Source of the DNA: an uncultured Armatimonadota bacterium
GTDB lineage: Bacteria; Armatimonadota; Fimbriimonadia; Fimbriimonadales; Fimbriimonadaceae
NCBI GenBank assembly: GCA_903899015.1
Contig: CAIUHP010000111.1
Span: 110,600-174,599 of the forward strand
Reading direction: 5' to 3'
DNA length: 64,000 nucleotides
The stretch's first letter is position 1; each line of letters starts with the position of its first letter. This document shows, in pieces, positions 8,590 through 17,262 of this stretch. The notes beneath the pieces were generated by a model that was not told the DNA's origin, made no database searches, and was given only the letters and a program-made list of their open reading frames with translations. The translations under genes were made by a program, and so were the position numbers.

Positions 8590-9777
8590 TTATCCTTCCC
8601 AAGCAGGAAGCGTCTTGCTGAGTGGTTTGTCTTGTCGATAGCCAAGTTCATATTCGGCTTGAACAATGGTATGAATCTCATGAGTGCCCTCATAGATCAT
8701 TGCTCCGCGTGAGTTGCGGAAATATCTCTCGACCGGGAATTCGTCGCAGAATCCGTAGGCACCGTGAATCTCTACCGCGTCGTTTGCAGACTTAAACGCA
8801 TTGGAGCAATTCTGCCACTTCGCCATGCTGACCTCTCGGGTGTGACGCATGCCGACATTCTTCATCCAACCTACTTGGTAGTAGAGTAATCGGCCGATAT
8901 CTCGACCGGCAACCATATTGGCAATCATTTGTTGAACGAGTTGCTTACGTCCAATCTCTTCCCCTTGAACCTTTCGCTCCCGAGCGTACTTGTTACAGGC
9001 ATCAAGACAAGCGGTGATGATGCCAACCGCTCCAGAGGCAACGGTATAGCGACCGTGATCCAGGGCCGACATGGCAACCTTAAATCCATCCCCTTCTGCG
9101 CCAAGTAAACGATCCTTCTCCACCCGCATTTCGTCAAAGAAGATCTGACCTGTGTTGCCCGCCCGAACCCCTAACTTGCCCTTCAGCGGCTTGCTATGAA
9201 AGCCCGGTGTGTTGCGATCAACGATAAAAGCGCAGAAAGTCGGCTTGTCTCCGCCCCCGGCTAACTTCGTGATCACCAAGAATTGGTCGGCGTAGTCGGC
9301 CAGTGAAATCCAAGTCTTTTCTCCGTTAATAACGTAGCTGTCGCCATCTTTACGTGCCGTCGTTGAAAGACTAATGGCATCGGAACCCGCGTTAGGCTCA
9401 GTCAATCCGAATGCCCCAACCTTATCGCCGCTCGCGAGACCAGGTAACCAGCGATTCTTCTGTTCCTCAGTGCCCCATTGCAAGAGGGTCAAGCTGTGGA
9501 GTCCACTGTGGACACTCATAACCACGCGAGCGCTTGTATCGGCCCGCTCCAACTCTTCGCAAACGATTCCAAGCGCGATATAGTCGGTACCGCTTCCACC
9601 ATACTTGGCTGGAATACTGACTCCTAAGAGCCCAGCCTGGCCCATTTTGTCGAGCATTTGCCGATCAGACTTAGCTTCGCGGTCCCGTTCCTGGATACCA
9701 GGAACTACCTCTTGCTGACCAAACTTGTACGCCATCTCACGAATCAATTCGTGTTCCGGGGTAAGTGCGAAATCCAT
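8590..9777 (-). CDS. Acyl-CoA dehydrogenase
   Basis: FAD enzyme of 395 residues that introduces an alpha-beta double bond into acyl-CoA, passing electrons to ETF. Domain order is typical: N-terminal helices (MDFALTPEHELIREMAYKFG), the middle beta domain with FGLTEPNAGSDA (FAD/substrate contacts), and a C-terminal four-helix bundle. The catalytic base is the Glu of MIYEGTHEIHTIV near residue 367, as in short-chain and branched-chain enzymes. The overall motif set also resembles glutaryl-CoA dehydrogenase-type proteins, so chain-length specificity is open. No ETF or hydratase gene is adjacent. The promoter-like TACGCT 6 nt before the ATG suggests a leaderless message. Confidence 0.92.
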   Translation of the reverse strand: MDFALTPEHELIREMAYKFGQQEVVPGIQERDREAKSDRQMLDKMGQAGLLGVSIPAKYGGSGTDYIALGIVCEELERADTSARVVMSVHSGLHSLTLLQWGTEEQKNRWLPGLASGDKVGAFGLTEPNAGSDAISLSTTARKDGDSYVINGEKTWISLADYADQFLVITKLAGGGDKPTFCAFIVDRNTPGFHSKPLKGKLGVRAGNTGQIFFDEMRVEKDRLLGAEGDGFKVAMSALDHGRYTVASGAVGIITACLDACNKYARERKVQGEEIGRKQLVQQMIANMVAGRDIGRLLYYQVGWMKNVGMRHTREVSMAKWQNCSNAFKSANDAVEIHGAYGFCDEFPVERYFRNSRGAMIYEGTHEIHTIVQAEYELGYRQDKPLSKTLPAWEG

Positions 9778-9783
9778 TCGTAA

Positions 9784-9789
9784 AGCGTA
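9784..9789 (-). promoter_or_regulatory. TANNNT box 6 nt before the acyl-CoA dehydrogenase start
   Basis: Minus-strand TACGCT, then TTACGA, then ATG. No Shine-Dalgarno is present between the box and the start. Confidence 0.5.
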
Positions 9790-9822
9790 CCGCCTTATCG
9801 AATGGTCGCTGTGATCTTCAAC

Positions 9823-10458
9823 CTAGAAATCAGCGTGTTCGCCAGCATCAAGCGGTACAAACGCGATGCCTTCCGCTTCCAGAATGCGCTTAAACATTCC
9901 ATGAAACATCGTCGGCGATTTGAGTAAGGCATCGTGAACGGGAATACATGTTTTCGGCTTGAGCTTGAGAACATAGTCGATGCAATCGGAAACACTCAAC
10001 CAGGGTCCCGAAATGGGTAGGGCAAGAATTTCAGTTGGCCAAAACGGATTCAAGAATGCATCGCCGGGATAGAAAAATCGGTCACCAATTACGAAACCAG
10101 TATTAAGCACCTGAGGAATCGACTTGTGCATAAAAGCATGGGGTCCTTCGATTGCGTTAACCGATAACCCACCGACCATCGTCGTTGCGCCATCAGCAAG
10201 AAGCTCGCAAGGCACGCCCGCTTCATCAAGTATTTTCGCGACCGCAGAATTCGTGATGATTCGAACAGTCGGGTTGTTGTCAAGGATAGCTTTGACCGAA
10301 TCGAGATGCATGTGGTCGGCATGTTCATGTGTTACCAACAAGGCATCTACACCTTTCCACTCGTTTTGTCCGGTCGAAAAAATTCCGGGATCAGTTAAAA
10401 GTCGAACGTCCTTGTCTTCAATCGCTAGGCAGCAGTGGCCAATTTTATGAATTTTCAT
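9823..10458 (-). CDS. Metallo-beta-lactamase-fold hydrolase (UPF0173-like)
   Basis: Compact MBL-fold protein of 211 residues. The dinuclear metal motif HxHxDH is seen as THEHADHMHLDSV (about residues 43-55); further ligands are the His of EGPHAF, the Asp of YPGDAF and the C-terminal His of IPVHDAL. The N-terminus MKIHKIGHCCLAIEDKDVRLLTDPG is characteristic of the UPF0173/ UlaG-like subgroup that lacks the lactamase active-site insertions. Substrate is unknown; related enzymes act on phosphodiesters, lactones or N-acyl phospholipids. It stands immediately upstream of the acyl-CoA dehydrogenase on the same strand with a 45-nt gap, so the two could be cotranscribed. Confidence 0.87.
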   Translation of the reverse strand: MKIHKIGHCCLAIEDKDVRLLTDPGIFSTGQNEWKGVDALLVTHEHADHMHLDSVKAILDNNPTVRIITNSAVAKILDEAGVPCELLADGATTMVGGLSVNAIEGPHAFMHKSIPQVLNTGFVIGDRFFYPGDAFLNPFWPTEILALPISGPWLSVSDCIDYVLKLKPKTCIPVHDALLKSPTMFHGMFKRILEAEGIAFVPLDAGEHADF

Positions 10459-10635
10459 TGAGATCTCGGTCGTGTTAGCAAAGGTAACTCATTCAGAGAA
10501 TGCACGAATCAAGTCGGCATTTCCAAGGGTTATAGCTTCGTAGTTGTTCTCTTCAATGTTTCTTACGCTCTAGAAGAACGATTTCGGGTATGACGGTGCC
10601 AGGCATTTGCCTTTACCTTTGGTCTGAACCCATCC

Positions 10636-13308
10636 ATGAATAAACCCTTCGCACTTGCGTTCACTTTAGTCCCAGCTCTCGTCTTGGCCCAAGGTGGCCG
10701 AGTGAAGCCAAAGCCAGTCGAAGCAGAAATCAAGCCGACACCGCCCGCGCAAGAAACCGTTGCAGCGGACGGCCCAATGTGGCAGCTGCTCAAGAATCTC
10801 AACCCCCGACAGCTTGGCCCCACAAATATGGGTGGCCGAATGATCAGTATTGCGGTGTTCGAACGCGATCCGAGAATTTTCTATGTCGCAAGTGCCTCGG
10901 GTGGGCTTTTCAAGACCGTAAACGGCGGCATCTCGTTCACCACTGTTTTCGAGCGCGAAGGATCGATCTCCATTGGAGCAGTTGCCGTTAGCGCCACCGA
11001 TCCCAATATCGTGTGGGTAGGGACAGGCGAAGCGAGTTCACGAAACTCAGTTGCTTGGGGCGACGGTGTTTATAAGTCGACCAACGGAGGAGTTACCTGG
11101 ACCAACATGGGGCTAAAGGAGTCGATGCATGTTGGTCGCATCGTCATTGATCCCAAGAATCCTGACACCGTCTATGTAGGCGCCCTCGGCCGATTATGGG
11201 GTTCCAATCCCGAGCGCGGACTCTATAAAACAACCGATGGCGGCAAAACTTGGGTCAAGTCTCTTTTTGTTGATGATAAGACCGGCGTCATCGATATCGA
11301 GATGAATCCTGAGAACAACAAAGAGCTGTTCGCTTCGATGTGGCAAAGAGTGCGCAAGCCATACGACTTCATCAGCGGTGGCCCAGGCAGCGGACTCTAT
11401 AAGAGCTCCGACGCCGGAAAGACATGGCGGCACATCTCCAAAGGATTACCTTCAACCAACTTTGGACGAATTGGTTTGAGCTATTTCCGCAAAAACCCCA
11501 AAGTGATCATCGGCACATTTGAATACAAGCCGGATCGAAAAGCAGAGGAAGCCGAGAAGCCACCTGCCCATCGCCCCGGCGATGGCGGCGAAGTTAAAAA
11601 CTATGCTGGCGGAACATATAAGAGCACCGATGGTGGCGAATCATGGAAGCGCATCAACTTCCTGAATCCTCGACCGTTTTACTTCAGCACTCCAGAGCAA
11701 GATCCGAACGACGAGAATCGAATCTATATCCTCGGAGATAACCTGTGGTATTCCGATGATGCTGGAAAGACATTCAAGACTTACAGCATTCGCGTCCACC
11801 CGGACCATCACGCATTCTGGATCAATCCCAAAGATAGCTATCAGATTCTTGACGGAAACGACGGCGGACTATTCACCTCTCGCGATAAAGGATTGGCCTG
11901 GGAACAGCTTAACCAGTTACCCATCGGTCAGTTCTATGCAGCCGCCGTCGATATGAGACGACCTTACTGGATCTATGGTGGACTACAGGACAACAGTTGC
12001 TGGGGTATTCCTACTCAAACGAAGAAAGGTGGAATTGCATTCTACGATTCTGTTGCTTTGGGAGGAGGAGACGGCTTTCACTGCCAAGTAGATCCGAGCG
12101 ATTGGACCACCGTCTATTCGGAAAGTCAGGGTGGCGGTGCGAGTAGGACCGACCTTCTGACCGGTCAGAGCCGAGGCATTCGACCTCGTGGGCAAGGCGT
12201 TCGCTTCAATTGGAGCACTCCTTTTATTATCAGCCCACACAATCCCCACACTCTCTATTTCGGCGGCAACATCCTTTTCAAGTCGGTCGATCGAGGAGAC
12301 CACTGGAACCCAATTTCCAAGGATCTAACCACCAATGATCCTTCAAAGCAACATGCCGGTGACAAGAGCGTAACTCCGGAAAATACCGGTGCCGAAATGC
12401 ACTGCACGATTATCACCATCAGCGAATCAGCCATGAAAGAAGGGCTTATTTGGACTGGGTCAGATGACGGTCAGGTCAACGTCACTCGAAACGGTGGGAC
12501 ATCTTGGACAAACGTTACTGCCAATATTCCTGACCTTCCGAAGAACACCTGGTGTTCAAGAGTGCTGGCATCGAAATGGGTCGAAGGTCGAGCCTATGCT
12601 ACGTTCGATGGTCACCGTGATAATGACTTTAAGCCTTACGTTTACGTCACGGAAGACTTTGGCAAGACTTGGAAGTCGTTAGCGACTGGCCTTCCAGATT
12701 TCGACAACATTTATGTGATCACCGAAGGCGAAAAGAATAAGGATCTGCTCTACATGGGTTCGGAAATGTCACTCCGATTCTCACTGGATCGAGGCCAAAC
12801 TTGGACTCGTTTCCGAACCAAATTCCCAACGGTTGCCGTACACGACCTAATCGTCCATCCTAAGGAATTAGACTTGGTCATTGCTACCCATGGTCGGTCG
12901 CTTTGGACCCTTGACGTCAGTGGACTGGAACAGCTTGGCAAGGAAGACTTGGACAAAGATGTTGTTGTTCCGACACCGCAAGATGTACTGCTGATGCCCC
13001 GTAGTGGTGGCGGCGGTTGGGAAGGAGATCGTTTCTTTGTCGCTCCAAACAGTCAACCAGGCACGCGCATCATGTATTACTTGAAGAAAGCGGCAAAGGA
13101 TGTCACCGTTATTGTCTCCGACATCAAAGGCGATCGAACTCAAGAATATACTGGAAGCTCAGATCCAGGCTTGAATGTCATAACGTGGTCCGGAAGACTT
13201 GACGGTCGTATGGCTCCTCAAGGCGACTATAAAGTCACGGTCAAGGTGGATGGCAAAGAGTATGTTTCCGCGGTGCACGTTGAAGACGTTTCGAAGAAGG
13301 TTGAGTAA
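10636..13308 (+). CDS. Secreted BNR/VPS10-type beta-propeller protein
   Basis: Exported protein of 890 residues with signal peptide MNKPFALAFTLVPALVLAQ. It carries at least ten Asp-box/BNR repeats of the form S-x-D-x-G-x-T-W, for example KSTNGGVTWTN, KTTDGGKTWVK, KSSDAGKTWRH, KSTDGGESWKR, YSDDAGKTFKT and FSLDRGQTWTR, spread over residues about 80-760. This predicts two stacked propellers as in sortilin/VPS10 and sialidase-like proteins often labelled 'glycosyl hydrolase'. The C-terminus (about 790-890) is a beta sandwich with the FlgD-like ending GDYKVTVKVDG. No catalytic residues of sialidases are evident, so a binding or scaffolding role is as likely as hydrolysis. Followed directly by rsmG. 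Confidence 0.88.
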   Translation: MNKPFALAFTLVPALVLAQGGRVKPKPVEAEIKPTPPAQETVAADGPMWQLLKNLNPRQLGPTNMGGRMISIAVFERDPRIFYVASASGGLFKTVNGGISFTTVFEREGSISIGAVAVSATDPNIVWVGTGEASSRNSVAWGDGVYKSTNGGVTWTNMGLKESMHVGRIVIDPKNPDTVYVGALGRLWGSNPERGLYKTTDGGKTWVKSLFVDDKTGVIDIEMNPENNKELFASMWQRVRKPYDFISGGPGSGLYKSSDAGKTWRHISKGLPSTNFGRIGLSYFRKNPKVIIGTFEYKPDRKAEEAEKPPAHRPGDGGEVKNYAGGTYKSTDGGESWKRINFLNPRPFYFSTPEQDPNDENRIYILGDNLWYSDDAGKTFKTYSIRVHPDHHAFWINPKDSYQILDGNDGGLFTSRDKGLAWEQLNQLPIGQFYAAAVDMRRPYWIYGGLQDNSCWGIPTQTKKGGIAFYDSVALGGGDGFHCQVDPSDWTTVYSESQGGGASRTDLLTGQSRGIRPRGQGVRFNWSTPFIISPHNPHTLYFGGNILFKSVDRGDHWNPISKDLTTNDPSKQHAGDKSVTPENTGAEMHCTIITISESAMKEGLIWTGSDDGQVNVTRNGGTSWTNVTANIPDLPKNTWCSRVLASKWVEGRAYATFDGHRDNDFKPYVYVTEDFGKTWKSLATGLPDFDNIYVITEGEKNKDLLYMGSEMSLRFSLDRGQTWTRFRTKFPTVAVHDLIVHPKELDLVIATHGRSLWTLDVSGLEQLGKEDLDKDVVVPTPQDVLLMPRSGGGGWEGDRFFVAPNSQPGTRIMYYLKKAAKDVTVIVSDIKGDRTQEYTGSSDPGLNVITWSGRLDGRMAPQGDYKVTVKVDGKEYVSAVHVEDVSKKVE

Positions 13309-13311
13309 TAA

Positions 13312-13986
13312 ATGAATGGCGATCTGTTCGCCCAAGCAGCAGAAGAGATCGGCCTCAAGCTGACGTCGGAACAAATTCAACAGTTCCAGCAGTTTGAGGA
13401 CGCTCTTTATAAAGCAAATGAGGTGATGAACCTCACTCGAGTACCGAAGGAGGATTGCTGGCAACGGCATTTCTTGGACAGCCTCCTCTTTCAGGATCTC
13501 ATCCCAAGACATGCCTTCGTTCTCGACATCGGAACGGGCCCGGGATTTCCTTCTTGGCCGTTAGCCTGCGCACGACCCGATATCAAAATTACGACCATTG
13601 ATTCAAATGGCAAGATGATCGGATTTCTCCAGCAGAACGAACTGCCCAACTTGACAAATATCCAGGATCGGGCCGAAAACTGGAAAGTAAACGAAAGGTT
13701 TGATTTCGTAACGGGCCGGGCCCTGGCACCGCTTTCCACTCAATTGGAACTGAGTGCACGCCCCTGCAAAATAAAGGGGCAAATCGTTCCGATGCGATCT
13801 GAGTCCGATCGCGATTTGGTTCAATCAGTGGATCTTGAACCTTTAGGCTTGGAGTACGTTGAAACAATTGAAAGGCCCATGCCAGGAACAGACATCACTC
13901 GCCTGTTCCCGGTTTACAAAAAAGTCGCTAAGACGAAGCATGGATTTCCTCGACGGTGGGCCGAGATCAAATCCTATCCTCTGTAG
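13312..13986 (+). CDS. rsmG: 16S rRNA (guanine-527-N7)-methyltransferase RsmG
   Basis: SAM-dependent methyltransferase of 224 residues that makes m7G527 in 16S rRNA. The SAM-binding motif VLDIGTGPGFPSWPLACAR (about residues 66-84) and the acidic TTIDSNGKM motif are present, and ETIERPMPGTD near the C-terminus is typical of the family. The N-terminal helical part (QFEDALYKANEVMNLTRV) matches RsmG/GidB. Only 3 nt separate it from the propeller gene, so it is translated from the same mRNA, with AAGAAGG upstream of the ATG as Shine-Dalgarno. rsmG is usually next to mnmG or parA/parB; that context is lost here. Confidence 0.92.
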   Translation: MNGDLFAQAAEEIGLKLTSEQIQQFQQFEDALYKANEVMNLTRVPKEDCWQRHFLDSLLFQDLIPRHAFVLDIGTGPGFPSWPLACARPDIKITTIDSNGKMIGFLQQNELPNLTNIQDRAENWKVNERFDFVTGRALAPLSTQLELSARPCKIKGQIVPMRSESDRDLVQSVDLEPLGLEYVETIERPMPGTDITRLFPVYKKVAKTKHGFPRRWAEIKSYPL

Positions 13987-13991
13987 TGTCC

Positions 13992-15128
13992 TTACCTGAA
14001 GGATTGGTTTAAGTCGACAACGACGTCGTCTCGAACAACTTTCTGGTGACGTGACGTTCGGATTCGTTCCATGAGCTCCTTCTCGTACGCGGCTGAATCC
14101 AAGGGTAACTCGACCAGCGAATTGGTAAATGTCGAGTAGAGCATCGCATTCGCGAATTCGACCGAATGAATTCCTTCTTCAGCAGGTGCGATTAACTCGC
14201 CGCCATCAAGGATCGTGTCCACAAAGTTTTGAATGATGCCGATATGCTGAGGTCCGTGGTTGGATTCAGGCACGCTACACTGCCACGTCGGGGGAGTGGC
14301 AAACGACTCCCTCGAACCTCCGCAGAACTCAGCAACCGACATTTCCGTGCGATCAAAGGTGATCTTGTCGTTTTCAAAAACCAGGCGGCCACGATCGCCG
14401 GCTATTTCTAGTCGACTCGTTCCAGGCGCTTCTCCAGTCGTCGCCACAAAGATTCCATTTGCCCCGTTGGCATATTCCAAATAGGCTGTAACGTCATCTT
14501 CAACCTCGATGTTGTGAAAACGGCCAAAGTTGCAGAACGCGCGAACCTTGGTTGGCATCCCACAGATCCATTGGAACAAATCTAAAGTGTGTGGGCATTG
14601 GTTGAGCAGAACACCTCCTCCCTCGCCACCCCAAGTAGCTCGCCAACCACCGCTTGCATAGTAAGCCTCAGTGCGAAACCAGTTGGTAGCGACGCATGCA
14701 GTTCTTTGAATCTCTCCTAGCTCGCCATTCTTGACGATGGAGCGAATGCGCTTATAAAAAGGGTCGGTGCGCTGATTGAACATCGCTCCGAAAACGAGGT
14801 TCTTGTTGGTATGAGCCGCAATCAGACGCTCACAATCTGCCTTGTGAACGGAAATCGGTTTTTCCGTGAGAACGTGAATGCCATTATTGAGAGCATCGAT
14901 GCCGATCGTCGTATGGTCGTAATGAGGAACGGCGATGAGGATTGCGTCGATTTCTCCCGACCGAATCATTTCAGCACTATCTGTAAATGTCTTGAACTGC
15001 TTGTATCGTTCTAACTTTTCAGGTACCGAGTCGCAGACCGCAGTCAATTTACACCCCTTGATCCGATCCATCCCCGCAACGTGCCCCGATCCCATGTTTC
15101 CGAGCCCTACAATTCCAAGTCGCACCAT
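13992..15128 (-). CDS. Gfo/Idh/MocA-family oxidoreductase
   Basis: NAD(P)-dependent sugar/polyol dehydrogenase family protein of 378 residues. N-terminal Rossmann motif GIVGLGNMGSGH (residues 5-16), then TEKPISVHKADCERL (about 91-105) with the family's EKP catalytic/cofactor Lys, and a C-terminal alpha/beta domain beginning GGWRATWGGEGGGVLLNQCPH, where the terminal His is the probable proton donor. Substrate is unknown; these enzymes act on inositol, glucose, N-acetyl sugars and glycosides. It is divergent from the MATE-like transporter and both starts carry the same TAACCT box 7 nt upstream. Confidence 0.9.
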   Translation of the reverse strand: MVRLGIVGLGNMGSGHVAGMDRIKGCKLTAVCDSVPEKLERYKQFKTFTDSAEMIRSGEIDAILIAVPHYDHTTIGIDALNNGIHVLTEKPISVHKADCERLIAAHTNKNLVFGAMFNQRTDPFYKRIRSIVKNGELGEIQRTACVATNWFRTEAYYASGGWRATWGGEGGGVLLNQCPHTLDLFQWICGMPTKVRAFCNFGRFHNIEVEDDVTAYLEYANGANGIFVATTGEAPGTSRLEIAGDRGRLVFENDKITFDRTEMSVAEFCGGSRESFATPPTWQCSVPESNHGPQHIGIIQNFVDTILDGGELIAPAEEGIHSVEFANAMLYSTFTNSLVELPLDSAAYEKELMERIRTSRHQKVVRDDVVVDLNQSFR

Positions 15129-15135
15129 AGGCGGC

Positions 15136-15141
15136 AGGTTA
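15136..15141 (-). promoter_or_regulatory. TANNNT box 7 nt before the Gfo/Idh/MocA start
   Basis: Minus-strand TAACCT, then GCCGCCT, then ATG. It is the mirror of the box before the divergent transporter gene. Confidence 0.5.
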
Positions 15142-15203
15142 CCAAAAACTGGATACTCTGCGACACGCCTCGGTTGTCCGTTTTCAGATTTGGCTTAACG
15201 CGG

Positions 15204-15209
15204 TAACCT
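15204..15209 (+). promoter_or_regulatory. TANNNT box 7 nt before the MATE-like transporter start
   Basis: TAACCT, then TTACCTC, then TTG at 15217. The spacing matches the other boxes and supports TTG as the start although no ATG is available nearby. Confidence 0.45.
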
Positions 15210-15216
15210 TTACCTC

Positions 15217-16539
15217 TTGGAAGATCAGGCCCCACTTACAAATTGGACCATCTTCCGGTTCTATTCTCCCCTCGCCATGTCATGGCTATTCATGGGGCTT
15301 GAAGGGCCGGTATGTGAAGGGGTCATCAATCGGCTTCACCACCCGGAGATCAACGCCGCAGCATGGCCGGTCTTGATGGCAATAGCGATTTGGATCGAAA
15401 GTCCAGTGATCGACCTCCTTTCGACTTCAACAACCTTAGCCAAGAGTCAGCAAAACTACGAAGTCATTAGTCGGTTTGTTTGGTATCTGCTGATGTGGGT
15501 CACTGTTGCTCATGCCGCCGTAGTTCTCACCCCTCTTTATGGTGTTGTTGCCGAGGGACTCCTCGGGGTCAAACCAGAAGTAGCAAATGCGGCCCGAGCA
15601 GGCTTGATCATCCTCATTCCCTGGAGCGCCATGATTGGATGGCGCAGATACCTACAAGGCATCCTTATCCGAAACGGTCGTACCCGTTCGGTGGGGGTAG
15701 GCACGACCGCGAGAGTTCTTACGCTCGTCATCATGTCCGTGATCTTGTTCACGACAACCAAGCTTCCAAGCGTTGTGATCGCATCGATCGCCATCATTCT
15801 GTCAGTCGGTATGGAAGCGTCAGTGATCCATTTGCTGAGCCGAGACGTCATTCGGACGGCATTTCGTGACAAGACCGCTTCTCAGTCTGAGCCGCTGACC
15901 ATGAAAAAGCTCATCAGTTTTCATGCACCTCTGTCTGCGACGACGATGGTGAACCTACTGGTGATGCCCCTCGTGAACGCGGGATTAGCACGCACCGACC
16001 GCCCCGTCCTTGCCCTCGCGGGTTGTGGTGTGGCGGGAGCAATCGTCTTTCTTCACCGAGCAATCACCTTCTGTATTCCTGAAGTGGTGATTACTCTTTA
16101 CAAGGGCTCCCAAACTCGTTTGAAGTTGCGTAATTTCAGTCTGGGAGTGGGTGCACTGTCAAGTGGGCTTATCCTATTCTTAGGTCTTACCGGGCTAGAC
16201 CGTTTTCTCTTCGCGGGATTGATTCAGGCGAAACCTCCCATCGCGGAAGTAGCTCATTGGTGCTATCTGTTCTCGGCTGCAGTACCGTTTGTGGATTCGG
16301 CTCAAGCCTATGTTCGTGGAGTCCTTACCGCGCACCATCTCACGGTATCACGACTCATCGCAGTTTTGGCTGCGGTGATCTTCTTGATTGCAAGCGTCTG
16401 CATTGGGGTGGCGCTGCGATGGAGCGGTCCCGTCATGGCTGGTGTCTCCGTAACTTCGGCACTCGTAGCTGAGCTAATCGTGTTGGCAATTGCATGGGCC
16501 CGAGCTCAAACAAGCAGTTTAGTGACTTCCACTAGCTGA
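15217..16539 (+). CDS. MATE/MOP-superfamily-like membrane transporter
   Basis: Integral membrane protein of 440 residues with about twelve hydrophobic helices in two pseudo-symmetric halves (about 15-215 and 225-430), separated by the charged stretch RDKTASQSEPLTMKKLIS. The helix pattern and the N-terminal FYSPLAMSWLFMGLEGPVCEGVINR resemble the MOP superfamily, particularly progressive-ankylosis/MATE-like exporters rather than sugar flippases. Substrate is not readable; MATE proteins export organic cations using Na+ or H+. The start is TTG, the first start codon of the frame. It is divergent from the oxidoreductase and followed by an unrelated small gene after 175 nt. Confidence 0.75.
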   Translation: MEDQAPLTNWTIFRFYSPLAMSWLFMGLEGPVCEGVINRLHHPEINAAAWPVLMAIAIWIESPVIDLLSTSTTLAKSQQNYEVISRFVWYLLMWVTVAHAAVVLTPLYGVVAEGLLGVKPEVANAARAGLIILIPWSAMIGWRRYLQGILIRNGRTRSVGVGTTARVLTLVIMSVILFTTTKLPSVVIASIAIILSVGMEASVIHLLSRDVIRTAFRDKTASQSEPLTMKKLISFHAPLSATTMVNLLVMPLVNAGLARTDRPVLALAGCGVAGAIVFLHRAITFCIPEVVITLYKGSQTRLKLRNFSLGVGALSSGLILFLGLTGLDRFLFAGLIQAKPPIAEVAHWCYLFSAAVPFVDSAQAYVRGVLTAHHLTVSRLIAVLAAVIFLIASVCIGVALRWSGPVMAGVSVTSALVAELIVLAIAWARAQTSSLVTSTS

Positions 16540-16715
16540 ATTGAAGGATTTAAATGCTGCTTAACTAAGGGCATTCAGAATATCGAACACCGTGACGTTC
16601 AAATCGTCCAAGCTGTAATAGGTTTGGGAGATCCTGCGTAGGATTTCTTGTGACAATGCCAATTGTCGAGGGATACTGGCATCATACGTTTTGACGGTTG
16701 CTGGAGGAGGAGACC

Positions 16716-17063
16716 ATGGTCCAAGAAGTAACAAAATCGGTGAAGCATTCGGGCGGAGAATTGGTTGAGAGACCATTCATAAGGGTTGTGTATCAAAGTG
16801 GCCTCCCCACTGAAGTTGGAGTAAACGGGTGTCGCATCGATGACGTTGTCAACGTTGCGATTGACAAGCTTCAGTTCTACCAAGACGGGCCCTTGGCATG
16901 CGAAGAAAATGCCGAAGCGATTCGATACCTCAAACTCGCCAAGCAATCACTTGCTCATCGAATTCAACGGCGCATTGATCAAGGCGTTTGGAACACGATG
17001 GAACCCCATTCAGATTCTAGGACGGAAGACGAGAACGACGACTTCTCCGCTACTGGTGCCTAG
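16716..17063 (+). CDS. Acb2/Tad1-hairpin (DUF7681)-like small protein
   Basis: Protein of 115 residues; the ATG has an excellent Shine-Dalgarno (GGAGGAGG, about 5 nt spacing), preferred to a TTG six codons upstream. Residues about 22-90 match, from memory, the phage-abundant family formerly DUF7681, now called the Acb2/Tad1 hairpin domain: EVGVNGCRIDDVV, then IDKLQFYQDGPLACEENAEA, then a second helix with LAHRIQRRIDQGV. In phages Acb2 and Tad1 form oligomers that soak up cyclic nucleotide or gcADPR signals from CBASS and Thoeris. The last 25 residues are acidic and look disordered. No phage genes surround it, so this is a chromosomal relative or a relic; sponge function is untested. Confidence 0.62.
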   Translation: MVQEVTKSVKHSGGELVERPFIRVVYQSGLPTEVGVNGCRIDDVVNVAIDKLQFYQDGPLACEENAEAIRYLKLAKQSLAHRIQRRIDQGVWNTMEPHSDSRTEDENDDFSATGA

Positions 17064-17100
17064 GTTTCCAACTTTGGATTTATAGAAAAAAGGGGCCCAC

Positions 17101-17150
17101 ACCTCAAATTGAAAATTCTCAGTAAATTAAACTGAGAATTTTCATGAGGT
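17101..17150. repeat. Long AT-rich interrupted inverted repeat
   Basis: GAAAATTCTCAG (17111-17122) and CTGAGAATTTTC (17132-17143) are a perfect 12-bp inverted repeat with a 9-nt loop; ACCTCA (17101-17106) and TGAGGT (17145-17150) add an outer 6-bp pair. No T-tract follows on the plus strand. It lies 37 nt after the Acb2-like stop and about 113 nt before the repeat-protein start, so it may be an operator or an mRNA hairpin. Confidence 0.7.
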
Positions 17151-17262
17151 AGGCACTTTCCGTTGCCTAACGTCAGTATCGCTCTTTTAGCAACAGAGGC
17201 AGACGCCTCGATGCAAGACCGAAGGCTTGATTCACTCAAAGCGTCGGAAGGGGATAAGACGA

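Noticed and set aside
16561..16946. Two overlapping minus-strand frames over the Acb2-like gene
   Set aside because: The plus-strand gene has a strong Shine-Dalgarno and a recognisable family pattern; the minus-strand frames have neither.
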